In this document: positions 13,355-20,366 of the stretch, piece after piece
Layout of the letters: each line of letters starts with the position of its first letter
Numbering within the stretch: the first letter of the stretch is position 1
IMG/VR virus record: IMGVR_UViG_3300032236_000429
Location: 1 to 39,814 of that record
From: a virus
Length of the DNA: 39,814 nucleotides
Direction: 5' to 3' (one strand)
Made by a program: the position numbers and the translations under genes
The notes under the pieces: generated by a model
What the model was told of the DNA's origin: nothing
The model's input: only the letters and a program-made list of their open reading frames with translations
Databases searched by the model: none

Positions 13355-14236
13355 ATGAATGCGTCCGTTGAAGAAACTAGCAATAGCACAGTTGAAAGCA
13401 CAAATCCGACAACCGAAAGCGCCAACTTGGATTCGACAGCACCTAATGAGAATGCTCTGGAAGAATCGGAATCTGGTACTGGTGTTGAAGCGGAAGAGAT
13501 TCACGCTGAACCTGAAGGCGATACGTCGCAAAAAGATCCTTGGTATAAGCGGCGCATCGACGAACTAACGAAAGATAAGCATGAGGCTAGGCGACATGCT
13601 GAGCGCTTGGAAAAGATGCTCGAACAGCTATCCTCTCAACAGAAAGCGCCAGAGCCAGTCGCCCCAAGCATCCAGCCGCCAGATCCGAATGACTTTGCAG
13701 GAGGACAGTATGATCCACGCTACATCCAGGCTCAGCTGGAGTACACACGAGTGTCAGCGATTGAAGAGGCGAGAAAAGCTGTTGCTGCCGAATACGAGCA
13801 GCTTAGTCAAATGGAACAGCAGAAAATGGCGCAAGCCAAGCTGGAGGCTTCTGAAGCGGCTACACGGGCCAAGTTTGCGGATTACGATGCAGTTATCGAG
13901 GGCATCACTTCGGACCCCAGACTTGCTCAGAACCCCACTATCCGCCAGGCGCTACTGGGTTTGGATAATGGCCCAGAGATTGCGTACACATTGGGCAAAA
14001 ACCTCGATGTAGCGTATGAAATCTCTCAGATGAATCCGATCCAAGCGGGTATGCGTCTAGCAGAATTGATTAACAGAGCGCCTAGGCGTACATCCAATGC
14101 GCCTACACCGATTAAGCCGCTCGGTACTACTGGCGCTAATCCAGCAAAAACGCTCTACGAAATGTCGCCAGCAGAGTTTATTGCTGCGCGAAACGCTGAA
14201 GAACGCGCTAAACGCGAATCAAGAATCAAGCGTTAA
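13355..14236 (+). CDS. Scaffolding protein
   Basis: A 293-residue, highly charged, mostly helical protein located between portal and coat as in P22. The N-terminal 50 residues are Ser, Thr, Glu-rich and disordered, residues 55-95 form a coiled coil (KRRIDELTKDKHEARRHAERLEKMLEQL), and the C-terminus is basic and short (AERAKRESRIKR), like the coat-binding helix of P22 scaffold. It directs coat assembly and leaves before maturation. AGGAG lies six bases before its ATG. A terminator follows 55 bases later. Confidence 0.85.
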   Translation: MNASVEETSNSTVESTNPTTESANLDSTAPNENALEESESGTGVEAEEIHAEPEGDTSQKDPWYKRRIDELTKDKHEARRHAERLEKMLEQLSSQQKAPEPVAPSIQPPDPNDFAGGQYDPRYIQAQLEYTRVSAIEEARKAVAAEYEQLSQMEQQKMAQAKLEASEAATRAKFADYDAVIEGITSDPRLAQNPTIRQALLGLDNGPEIAYTLGKNLDVAYEISQMNPIQAGMRLAELINRAPRRTSNAPTPIKPLGTTGANPAKTLYEMSPAEFIAARNAEERAKRESRIKR

Positions 14237-14291
14237 ATACTATGATATAGAGTTATTGCCGGCGCAATGCTGGTTCTTACTCCTCCTCTCG

Positions 14292-14319
14292 GCCCAGATT
14301 AATCCTCTGGGCTTTTTTT
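14292..14319 (+). terminator. Rho-independent terminator after scaffold
   Basis: A perfect seven-base stem GCCCAGA / TCTGGGC (14292-14298, 14306-14312), a seven-base loop and a run of seven T residues (14313-14319). It ends the terminase-portal-scaffold transcript, so the coat gene needs read-through or a separate promoter. Confidence 0.9.
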
Positions 14320-14320
14320 A

Positions 14321-14329
14321 TGTTATGAT
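14321..14329 (+). promoter_or_regulatory. Extended -10 promoter for the GIY-YIG gene
   Basis: TG-T-TATGAT (TG at 14321-14322, -10 at 14324-14329) is an extended -10 element, directly after the terminator's T-run. No -35 is evident, as expected for this class. The start site would be near 14336, which is the first base of the structured leader. Confidence 0.5.
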
Positions 14330-14335
14330 TCACTC

Positions 14336-14408
14336 GCGGCAGGAGGTTCGAAACTCCGCTAGTCTAGTCAACTAGCAGCCGCATCCTCGACTACTCTTGA
14401 CTTAGAGG
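14336..14408 (+). promoter_or_regulatory. Structured leader of the GIY-YIG mRNA
   Basis: An outer stem GCGGC/GCCGC (14336-14340, 14378-14382) encloses two hairpins, GGAG/CTCC (14342-14345, 14354-14357) and GCTAG/CTAGC (14358-14362, 14372-14376), so the RNA can fold as a three-way junction. Further on, CCTC (14385-14388) can pair with GAGG (14405-14408), the ribosome-binding site of the endonuclease, four bases before its ATG. Sequestering the ribosome-binding site is a known way in which phage homing endonucleases are kept low. Confidence 0.5.
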
Positions 14409-14412
14409 TTCT

Positions 14413-15042
14413 ATGAAACAGTTCTACGTTTACATTCACAAGAAGCCTGATGGAACGCCGTTCTATGTTGGAAAGTCTGGAACGCAAAGACACAAATCTA
14501 TTTGGCGCAAACACAACCCGCATCACACAAACATTGTAAAAAAGTATGGTCCTGACAACATTATTGTTGAGTTGATTGCTTGTAGGTCTGAGTCTGAGGC
14601 ATTTGATCTTGAGAAAATTTACATAAAACAGTTAAAGGAAGCCGGATACATTCTTTGCAATCTGACGGATGGAGGCGAAGGGGTTGGAGGCTACAAAAGA
14701 ACAGAAGCAGAAAAACTAGCAAACGGCAAAAGGAAAAAAGGAAACACCTATCGCCGTGGATCAACTCACACAGAAGAAGCAAAAGAAAAGAATCGGCAAG
14801 CGCATTTAGGAAAAAAGGATACGGCCCAGACGATAGAGAAAAGAAGAAAAGCAATAACAAAACCAAGAAAATCTATCTCAGGTATCTGCATGGTTTATTG
14901 GTACAAAAGCTGGAAATGTTGGGTAGCAAAAATCAATATAGGAGGAAAACAAAAGCATCTTGGCTATTTTGATAACTATTTTGACGCTTGCTGTGCTAGA
15001 AAATCAGCAGAGCTTGAAGTTTACAAAAAATTGTTTGTGTGA
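14413..15042 (+). CDS. Free-standing GIY-YIG homing endonuclease
   Basis: A 209-residue endonuclease with three parts. Residues 1-90 are the GIY-YIG nuclease: YVY (5-7), YVG (18-20), basic residues R26/R32, E67 in FDLEKIYI, and the NLTDGGEG end motif. Residues 112-135 (RRGSTHTEEAKEKNRQAHLG) are a NUMOD3-type DNA-binding repeat. Residues 155-203 (WKCWVAKI..GKQKHLGYFDNYFDACCARKSAE) form an AP2 DNA-binding domain. It appears AT-rich beside its neighbours, typical of mobile genes. It lies between scaffold and coat, 149 bases before the group I intron of the coat gene, not inside it. It may cut intron-less coat alleles and spread the intron with it. Confidence 0.85.
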   Translation: MKQFYVYIHKKPDGTPFYVGKSGTQRHKSIWRKHNPHHTNIVKKYGPDNIIVELIACRSESEAFDLEKIYIKQLKEAGYILCNLTDGGEGVGGYKRTEAEKLANGKRKKGNTYRRGSTHTEEAKEKNRQAHLGKKDTAQTIEKRRKAITKPRKSISGICMVYWYKSWKCWVAKINIGGKQKHLGYFDNYFDACCARKSAELEVYKKLFV

Positions 15043-15089
15043 TAAATAATGCACACCAAAAGCATTCTGCCTAGATTCTTTTGCGGCCA

Positions 15090-15123
15090 ATTGAATCATT
15101 CGAGGGATCGGCTCCCATTCAAT
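15090..15123 (+). promoter_or_regulatory. Hairpin in the coat-gene leader
   Basis: ATTGAAT (15090-15096) pairs with ATTCAAT (15117-15123) and GGGA (15104-15107) with TCCC (15113-15116), with a seven-base bulge on the 5' side. No T-run follows. It lies about 45 bases before the coat start and may stabilise or control the late mRNA. The rest of 15043-15168 shows no convincing gene. Confidence 0.5.
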
Positions 15124-15168
15124 AACCAGATTAGGCAAATCTTTTATCAATTTTTTATGGAGGTTGCC

Positions 15169-16705
15169 GTGAGCAATCAGCTATTAACGATTAACCACGG
15201 TCGCGCTATTGCGTAAGCGATAGATGAAAACGGGGTGAATTGCTGGAACTCCCTTAGAGCCTAAATGCCACAACGTAGTCTGCAAAGACAAGTGTGAAGG
15301 ACTGAAAAGTTTTAGGATTGGGAAATCAGCAGCCAAGCGACTCAGGAATGAGTTGAAGGTTCAACGACTAGAGCATACCATCCAGAACGGATGATGAAGC
15401 TCCAAGAGTGCCCCGCATCCTAATAGGATGAAGATATAGTCTCATCTATGGTGAAAACCATAGGACTTCGCAATTAAAAAGGAAGTCATAAGGCATTGCT
15501 CAATGATTACAAATGAGGCGCTCAGGGTACTTACCAACCAGTTGGTATTTACTCGTGCGGTTTCTAGGCAGTACGATTCGAAATTCGCAATCGAAGGTGC
15601 AAAGATCGGTACTACTATCAATCTTCGCAAACCGCCCCGTTATGTCGGTCGTCTTGGTCCGGCACTACAGGTTGAATCTTCTGTTGAAACGTATGTTCCG
15701 TTGACTCTCGGCACTCAGTTTGGTGTCGATATGGCGTTTACTACTCAGGATCTCACGATGTCTATTAGTGATTTCTCTGATCGTTTCATCAAACCCGCTG
15801 TTGCAGCAGTAGCCAACAAAATTGACTACGATGGCCTTCAGCAGTTCTTGAACGTCTACAACATGGTTGGTACTCCTGGCGTACTGACTGGTACTCCGAC
15901 TTCAGCACAGGCACAGGCGGCTCCTTTGGCTGCTCGCGCACGTCTGAATCAGGAAGCGGCTCCGGTTGACGAAGATCGTCATATCATTGTTGATCCGACT
16001 GTGGAAGTAGGCATCGTTTCCGGTCTTACTAACCTGTTCAATCCGCAGGGAACTATCTCTCGCATCTTTGAAAAAGGCGCGCTTGGTGATAGCACTCTCG
16101 GCTTCAACTGGGCAATGGATCAGAACGTAGGCAACTTCACTGCTGGTTCATCTACTGGTTTCACCACTAGCGCACAGGCTGGCGGCTCAGTTCAGAACAA
16201 TGCTCAGACTTCTTTTGGTCTGGCTATTTCTGCTCTGGTCGGCAATCTGACTGTGGGTTCAGTATTTACCATTCCTGGCGTCTATGCGGTCAATCCGCAG
16301 AATCGTCAGTCAACCGGCGCACTGCGTAACTTCGTTGTTACCGCTGCTGCTGGTGCTGGTGCTACTAGCCTTCAGATCTTCCCGACTCCGGTATTCTCCG
16401 GTCAGTTCCAGAACGTGACTAGCGCCACTGGCTCTATTCCTTCTGCATCTGCAACCGTTATTTCCGGTGTCAACACCAATCTTCCGAACGCTCTTGCATT
16501 CCACAAGGATGCGTTTGCATTCGGTACTGCGGATCTTATTCTCCCGCAGGGTGTAGATATGGCGGGTCGCGCTTCTGCGGATGGTGTGTCTATTCGTCTG
16601 GTTCGTCAGTACGACATTAACAGCGATCAGCTGCCTTGTCGTCTGGATGTTCTTTACGGATGGTCAACCGTCTATCCAGAACTTGCTTGCCGCATTACTG
16701 GTTAA
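15169..16705 (+). CDS. Major capsid (coat) protein, P22-fold, split by an intron
   Basis: The coding sequence is join(15169-15191, 15499-16705), giving 409 residues. Exon 1 starts with GTG, five bases after GGAGG (15159-15163), and encodes MSNQLLT plus the first two bases of Ile8. Exon 2 restores the frame as ISMITNEALRVL. Homologues of this family start MANTLLTP..VTxExL, so the splice gives the expected N-terminus, whereas the unspliced frame from ATG 15503 would lack it. Further family features are the RQYDSKFA...GAKIGTTINLRKP block, the FIKPAVAAVANKIDYDGL helix and a Ser, Ala, Gly-rich insertion domain. It forms the icosahedral shell. An in-frame ATG at 15157 has no ribosome-binding site. 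Confidence 0.88.
15192..15498 (+). ncRNA. Group I intron (IA2-like) in the coat gene
   Basis: A 307-base self-splicing intron with no ORF. P1 pairs exon CGAT (15188-15191) with GTCG (15200-15203), giving the conserved U-G pair at the 5' splice site. P2 is CTATTGC-GTAA-GCGATAG (15206-15223). The P4-P6 core contains AACGGGG, then AATTGCTGGAACTCCC as in T4 introns. P7 is GACTA/TAGTC (15366-15370, 15437-15441), enclosing a P7.1/7.2-type hairpin CATCC/GGATG (15379-15393) and P8 CATCC/GGATG (15416-15430). P9 is CTATGG/CCATAG (15446-15463), P9.1 GACTTC/GAAGTC (15464-15487). The terminal G is 15498. Exon joining restores the coat reading frame. P10 is weak. Confidence 0.9.
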
Positions 16706-16718
16706 TAGGAGGTTTTAA

Positions 16719-17105
16719 ATGGCTACTAACGTAAATCCGGGTCCTAATATCGTTAATCCTACTATTATCCGTGGGGCTTCCGTTGTTTCGATTCCTTCTC
16801 CTATTGGTGTAAGCGTAACTGCAAATAGCTCTGGTGTTGCCAGAGTACCTGTGCAGGGCGTTCTTCCTGGTGACGTTGTTACGATCTCTCCGAACATTCC
16901 TCCGGCGACTGGTCTGAACATCGTTGGCTCATGGGTTGATTCTGCCAACTCAGTTACGATTGTGTATATCAACTCAACGGCTGGTGCTTTGTCTCCGGCA
17001 TCTGATACCTACAACGCTTACGTTGTTCGAGGATACCCTGTCACTTATGACTTCGGTGTTACTTACGCTAACAACACTGGCATTGTGGCCGCAACAAACC
17101 CGTAA
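16719..17105 (+). CDS. Probable virion accessory protein, beta-rich
   Basis: A 128-residue protein following the coat gene, with a strong AGGAGG site. It is Val, Thr, Pro and Gly-rich with an immunoglobulin-like feel (GVSVTANSSGVARVPVQGVLPGDVVTI) and no cysteine or signal peptide. Position directly after the coat and a terminator behind it suggest a head decoration protein made in bulk, but this is inference; no family was recognised. Confidence 0.5.
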   Translation: MATNVNPGPNIVNPTIIRGASVVSIPSPIGVSVTANSSGVARVPVQGVLPGDVVTISPNIPPATGLNIVGSWVDSANSVTIVYINSTAGALSPASDTYNAYVVRGYPVTYDFGVTYANNTGIVAATNP

Positions 17106-17120
17106 AAGGGTTAAAAGCAG

Positions 17121-17143
17121 AGAGGGGCTTCGGCCCCTCTTTT
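17121..17143 (+). terminator. Rho-independent terminator with UUCG loop
   Basis: A perfect eight-base stem AGAGGGGC / GCCCCTCT closed by a TTCG tetraloop (17121-17140), then TTTC. The very stable loop suggests it ends or trims the coat and accessory-protein mRNA, separating abundant head products from the tail genes. Confidence 0.85.
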
Positions 17144-17161
17144 CTTATCAGGAGTAAGTTA

Positions 17162-17347
17162 ATGGCTAGGCCAAGAAAAATAGTAGAATCAACATCAGAA
17201 TCTACAGATGATGTAAAATCATCCACAGAATTTCAAACTACGCGAGTCTATGATCCGACTGCGTGGTATGTACGCGAAACAGACGCATTCAGTCAGGATG
17301 AATTGGATAGATTGCTGGCTGGCGGTTGGTTAATCAAAACTGAATAG
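17162..17347 (+). CDS. Small hypothetical virion-region protein
   Basis: A 61-residue protein: a basic start (MARPRKIV), a Ser and Thr-rich linker, then YDPTAWYVRETDAFSQDELDRLLAGGWLI, a compact C-terminal motif. AGGAG precedes the ATG. Small proteins of this pattern sit between coat and tail genes in many phages. Function is unknown. Confidence 0.6.
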   Translation: MARPRKIVESTSESTDDVKSSTEFQTTRVYDPTAWYVRETDAFSQDELDRLLAGGWLIKTE

Positions 17348-17356
17348 GAAACCAAT

Positions 17357-17677
17357 ATGTCCTGGTTAGATACTCCAAATGTTCCAGTAGCCGGTAGTCG
17401 AGATATTTCTCCTTCATCTATGGCCCCGAAGGGCTATCAGCAGTTTAGAAGCGTTACTGCTCTGACTAAACTAAGTCCTCCATCTGGCGGAGCTATTGCG
17501 CTGATTCAGACTGAATCTGTTGACTTCCGTTGGACCGATGATGGATCAACGCCTAATCCGACTGTTGGAATGGTTCTTAGTGCTGGTAGCACTCTGGCGT
17601 ATACAGGCGATCTTAATAAGTTCCAGATCATCCCTGTTTCTGGTACTGGCGTTCTCAATATCAGCTATTACGGATAA
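17357..17677 (+). CDS. Hypothetical virion-region protein, beta-rich
   Basis: A 106-residue protein of alternating beta strands (FRSVTALTKLSPPSGGAIALIQTESVDFRWTDDG...). The pattern of a small beta-sandwich with a conserved RWTDDG turn and IPVSGTGVLNISYY end is common in phage structural clusters. It could be a head- or tail-decorating protein. A ribosome-binding site (AGGAA) precedes its ATG. The frame is well isolated between two neighbours, so the gene itself is likely real. Confidence 0.6.
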   Translation: MSWLDTPNVPVAGSRDISPSSMAPKGYQQFRSVTALTKLSPPSGGAIALIQTESVDFRWTDDGSTPNPTVGMVLSAGSTLAYTGDLNKFQIIPVSGTGVLNISYYG

Positions 17678-17682
17678 CAGAC

Positions 17683-17844
17683 ATGTATCAGATAGGCTGG
17701 ATGTTCTCAAACGCGCTTGGCATGTTCTATCAGGCGGCTGCTATTGTTGGAACTCCGCCTCCGCCTCCTGGATACACTGAGATCGTTACGCAATCTGGAC
17801 TCTATTTTTTAACGGATAGCGGAAGCTACATCGTCGCGAGCTAA
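17683..17844 (+). CDS. Small hypothetical protein, 53 aa
   Basis: A short frame starting MYQIGWMFSNALGMFYQAAAIV, a possible amphipathic or membrane helix, then a five-proline run and GYTEIVTQSGLYFLTDSGSYIVAS. It fills the gap between the previous gene and the 835-residue fibre, and ends four bases before the latter's ATG. No clear ribosome-binding site. It is a plausible but weakly supported gene. Confidence 0.45.
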   Translation: MYQIGWMFSNALGMFYQAAAIVGTPPPPPGYTEIVTQSGLYFLTDSGSYIVAS

Positions 17845-17847
17845 AAT

Positions 17848-20355
17848 ATGGCAACTACAACAATTTCGGCATTACCGGCTGCTACTCTTCCGCTTACTGG
17901 TACGGAAGTTCTTCCGTTAGATCAGGGTTCGACTACTTCAAAAGTCACGGTATCAAATCTGTTCAATTCTCCGGCGTATGGCGTAACAGTTACGGCCAAC
18001 ACTGGCGGAACAACGACACTAACGAACACGTCTACTTATTATCAGGTCTTTACCGGGATCTTAAACCAGATCGTTAAGCTACCTGACGAGACTACGCTCA
18101 AAGTAGGCTCTGGATTTTCGTTTCAGAACAACTCAACACAGGGATTGATTATTGAGGATTCTAGCGGCACTGTAATCTATACGATTCCTAGCGCTGGATC
18201 TATCACGGTCTATACCACGAACAATGCGACTGCTACTGGCAACTGGAATGTAACGGTCTCCATTCCTTATCAGACTTCTGCTGGCGCTGTTCATTTCGGT
18301 ACTAATGGCCTTGATATGGGTGGTGGAGCGATTCTAGCCGCGTCCATTGGTACGGTTTCGCCAAATCTGGGATATTTCACGCGCATTGGATATAACAATG
18401 CCGCTCCGGGATATACGGCTGTTACTTCCGCCTTTGGTACTACTGTACTAACAGTAAACTCCACTTATTATCAGAATATAGTTGGCTCAAGCCCTCAGAC
18501 TATCCAGCTTCCTGATGAGACTACGATTCCGGTTGGGTTTGGCTTCTGTATTTCGACTATCAGCAATACCGCCGGTGTTGTTACGGTAAGGGACGCGGCC
18601 TCTTCAACGCTAGCAACCATGCAGCCGGGTACGGTCCTTTACTTTACGTCAACGAACAATACGATTTCTAGTGGTGGCTGGATTTCAACTGCGGCTGTGC
18701 CTACTAACATGTTGAACGGCCCGATTGCTTGGGGTTCTGCACGCCTTAATATGGGTGGCAACATAATTGACAATGCCGTTATCAATCCGTCATTCCCTCA
18801 AAATGGCAACTTCTCATTGCTTACGTACACTAATCAACAGCCAAACGTAAACAATATCAGCTCGACTGGTGGAACCACTGTTTTAACATACGCTTCGGCT
18901 TATATTCAGCGGGTTACTGGCACAAATACACAAACCCTTCAGTTACCTGATGAAACCGTTGTCGGCGTTGGTTTTGGTTTTATCATCGACAATGACTCGA
19001 CGCAGAACGTAACCATTAACAATAGCGATGCGACCTTCTTGGCTACGATTGTTCCGGGGATGGCGCTTTATATCTACTCGGATCAGAGCGGCGCGGCGAA
19101 GGGTAACTGGACTGGCTATATGTTCGTTCCGGGCTTCGGCGCTAATGGGCTTATTACCTGGGGTTCTTCTGGCCTCAATCTAGGTAACAATCTGCTCGAT
19201 AACGCTCAGATTGGCTCTGTTACTCCGAACACTGGCTCATTTACGACTCTGACAACGACTGGTGTTGTAACCCACAATACGGCGACCAACAACCAGAGCT
19301 ATACCACGACTGGCGCTGGAACTATTACGATTTCTTCCGGAACTACCGGAAATATCAATAATATGGCTATCGGAGCAACGACTCCGGCCTCCGGTGCGTT
19401 TACCACTCTGAGTTACAACAACGCGGCTGAAGCGATTACGTCAACTGCAACTGCGGCTGGAACCACGACTCTTACCGCTACATCGACGTTTTTCCAGAGA
19501 TTCACGGGAACGACTACGCAGACTGTTGTTTTGCCGAGTGAAACGACGATTGCGGATGGTCTTGGATACTATATTCAGAACAACTCTACTGGCAACGTAA
19601 CCGTACAGGACTCATCCGCAGCTACTTTGCTCGTTATTCCGGCTGGTGGTGGCGCTTCTATCACGTCTTTGTCAAATGCTTCCGCTACTGGTAACTGGTC
19701 TGCTTCGGTTTCGTTAAATACAACGACCGGATCAAACTACCTCCAATGGGGAACAAATGGTCTCACTGCGGTTGGTACGACTCTAGCAATCAACAACTTC
19801 AACATCGGCGGTACGACTGCTGGTACAGGTAGGTTCACTACGCTTACGTTCACTGGCGTAGCTGCTGGCAACATCGGTGACGCATCCACGGGTAAGTCAA
19901 CTGCTGCAACGAATATCGCAGCCACAACTACGCCTACAACTGGCGGCGTTACGATGGCTTCGCAGACTGCGGCCACGACTGGAACATGGAAAGTCACTGC
20001 ATACGGTAACTTTGTCGCTGCAAGCTCCGCTACGACCCGTAACGCGGTGATTACGCCATACTGGGGCACTACTGCACTGCCAGCAATTTCCGTTGCTGTA
20101 TTGGTTTCTACGGCCAAAACAACCAACTGGTCATGTGAATTTGAGCTTGTATCCACAAGTGCTACGGCTGTCTGGACCACTGGATTTTTGACTGAGTCTA
20201 TTGTGGCCGCTGGTTTGAATATCGACCAGAATACTCCGGCATCAACCACGGTTACGACAGGCGCACAGACTCTGGATCTTAGATTCTCTATGTCAACGGT
20301 TGTAGCTGGCGATGCTTGGAACGTCACTCAGGTTGTATTCCAGCGGATTAAGTAA
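17848..20355 (+). CDS. Repetitive tail fibre, 835 aa
   Basis: A very Thr, Ser and Gly-rich fibre. After a 40-residue N-terminus (TTTISALPAATLPLTGTEVLP, a frequent phage fibre start) come four copies of a module of about 135 residues, starting near residues 50, 192, 335 and 535. Each shows a T-rich strand, a YYQ or FFQ plus TQT..LPDETT core, NNST..V.V.DSS, and G-W..G.NGL..GG ending in G..P..G.FT.L. A distinct C-terminal domain of about 140 residues (from 695) resembles a fibre tip. Such modules are typical of receptor-binding fibres. There is no signal peptide or enzymatic motif. It follows the coat cluster, not the tail cluster, which is unusual for P22 relatives. Confidence 0.75.
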   Translation: MATTTISALPAATLPLTGTEVLPLDQGSTTSKVTVSNLFNSPAYGVTVTANTGGTTTLTNTSTYYQVFTGILNQIVKLPDETTLKVGSGFSFQNNSTQGLIIEDSSGTVIYTIPSAGSITVYTTNNATATGNWNVTVSIPYQTSAGAVHFGTNGLDMGGGAILAASIGTVSPNLGYFTRIGYNNAAPGYTAVTSAFGTTVLTVNSTYYQNIVGSSPQTIQLPDETTIPVGFGFCISTISNTAGVVTVRDAASSTLATMQPGTVLYFTSTNNTISSGGWISTAAVPTNMLNGPIAWGSARLNMGGNIIDNAVINPSFPQNGNFSLLTYTNQQPNVNNISSTGGTTVLTYASAYIQRVTGTNTQTLQLPDETVVGVGFGFIIDNDSTQNVTINNSDATFLATIVPGMALYIYSDQSGAAKGNWTGYMFVPGFGANGLITWGSSGLNLGNNLLDNAQIGSVTPNTGSFTTLTTTGVVTHNTATNNQSYTTTGAGTITISSGTTGNINNMAIGATTPASGAFTTLSYNNAAEAITSTATAAGTTTLTATSTFFQRFTGTTTQTVVLPSETTIADGLGYYIQNNSTGNVTVQDSSAATLLVIPAGGGASITSLSNASATGNWSASVSLNTTTGSNYLQWGTNGLTAVGTTLAINNFNIGGTTAGTGRFTTLTFTGVAAGNIGDASTGKSTAATNIAATTTPTTGGVTMASQTAATTGTWKVTAYGNFVAASSATTRNAVITPYWGTTALPAISVAVLVSTAKTTNWSCEFELVSTSATAVWTTGFLTESIVAAGLNIDQNTPASTTVTTGAQTLDLRFSMSTVVAGDAWNVTQVVFQRIK

Positions 20356-20366
20356 GGAGCTAATCA

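Noticed and set aside
14341-14357. tRNA T-arm-like GGAGGTTCGAAACTCC near 14342
   Set aside because: The five-base stem does not pair correctly around a seven-base loop, and no acceptor, D-arm or anticodon arm is present; it reads better as a hairpin of the leader.
14413-15168. GIY-YIG gene placed inside the coat intron
   Set aside because: The intron core elements P1, P2, P7, P8 and P9 all lie at 15188-15487, downstream of the gene, and exon 1 at 15169-15191 lies after it, so the gene is outside the intron.
15503-16705. Coat protein starting at the ATG at 15503 without an intron
   Set aside because: No ribosome-binding site precedes it, it lacks the conserved family N-terminus, and the intron structure ending at 15498 explains the upstream sequence.
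19737-20327. Long minus-strand open frame (196 aa) inside the 835-residue fibre, and similar ones in the 988-residue fibre
   Set aside because: They mirror the low-complexity Thr, Ala, Gly codons of the plus-strand gene and have no start signal; they are shadows.
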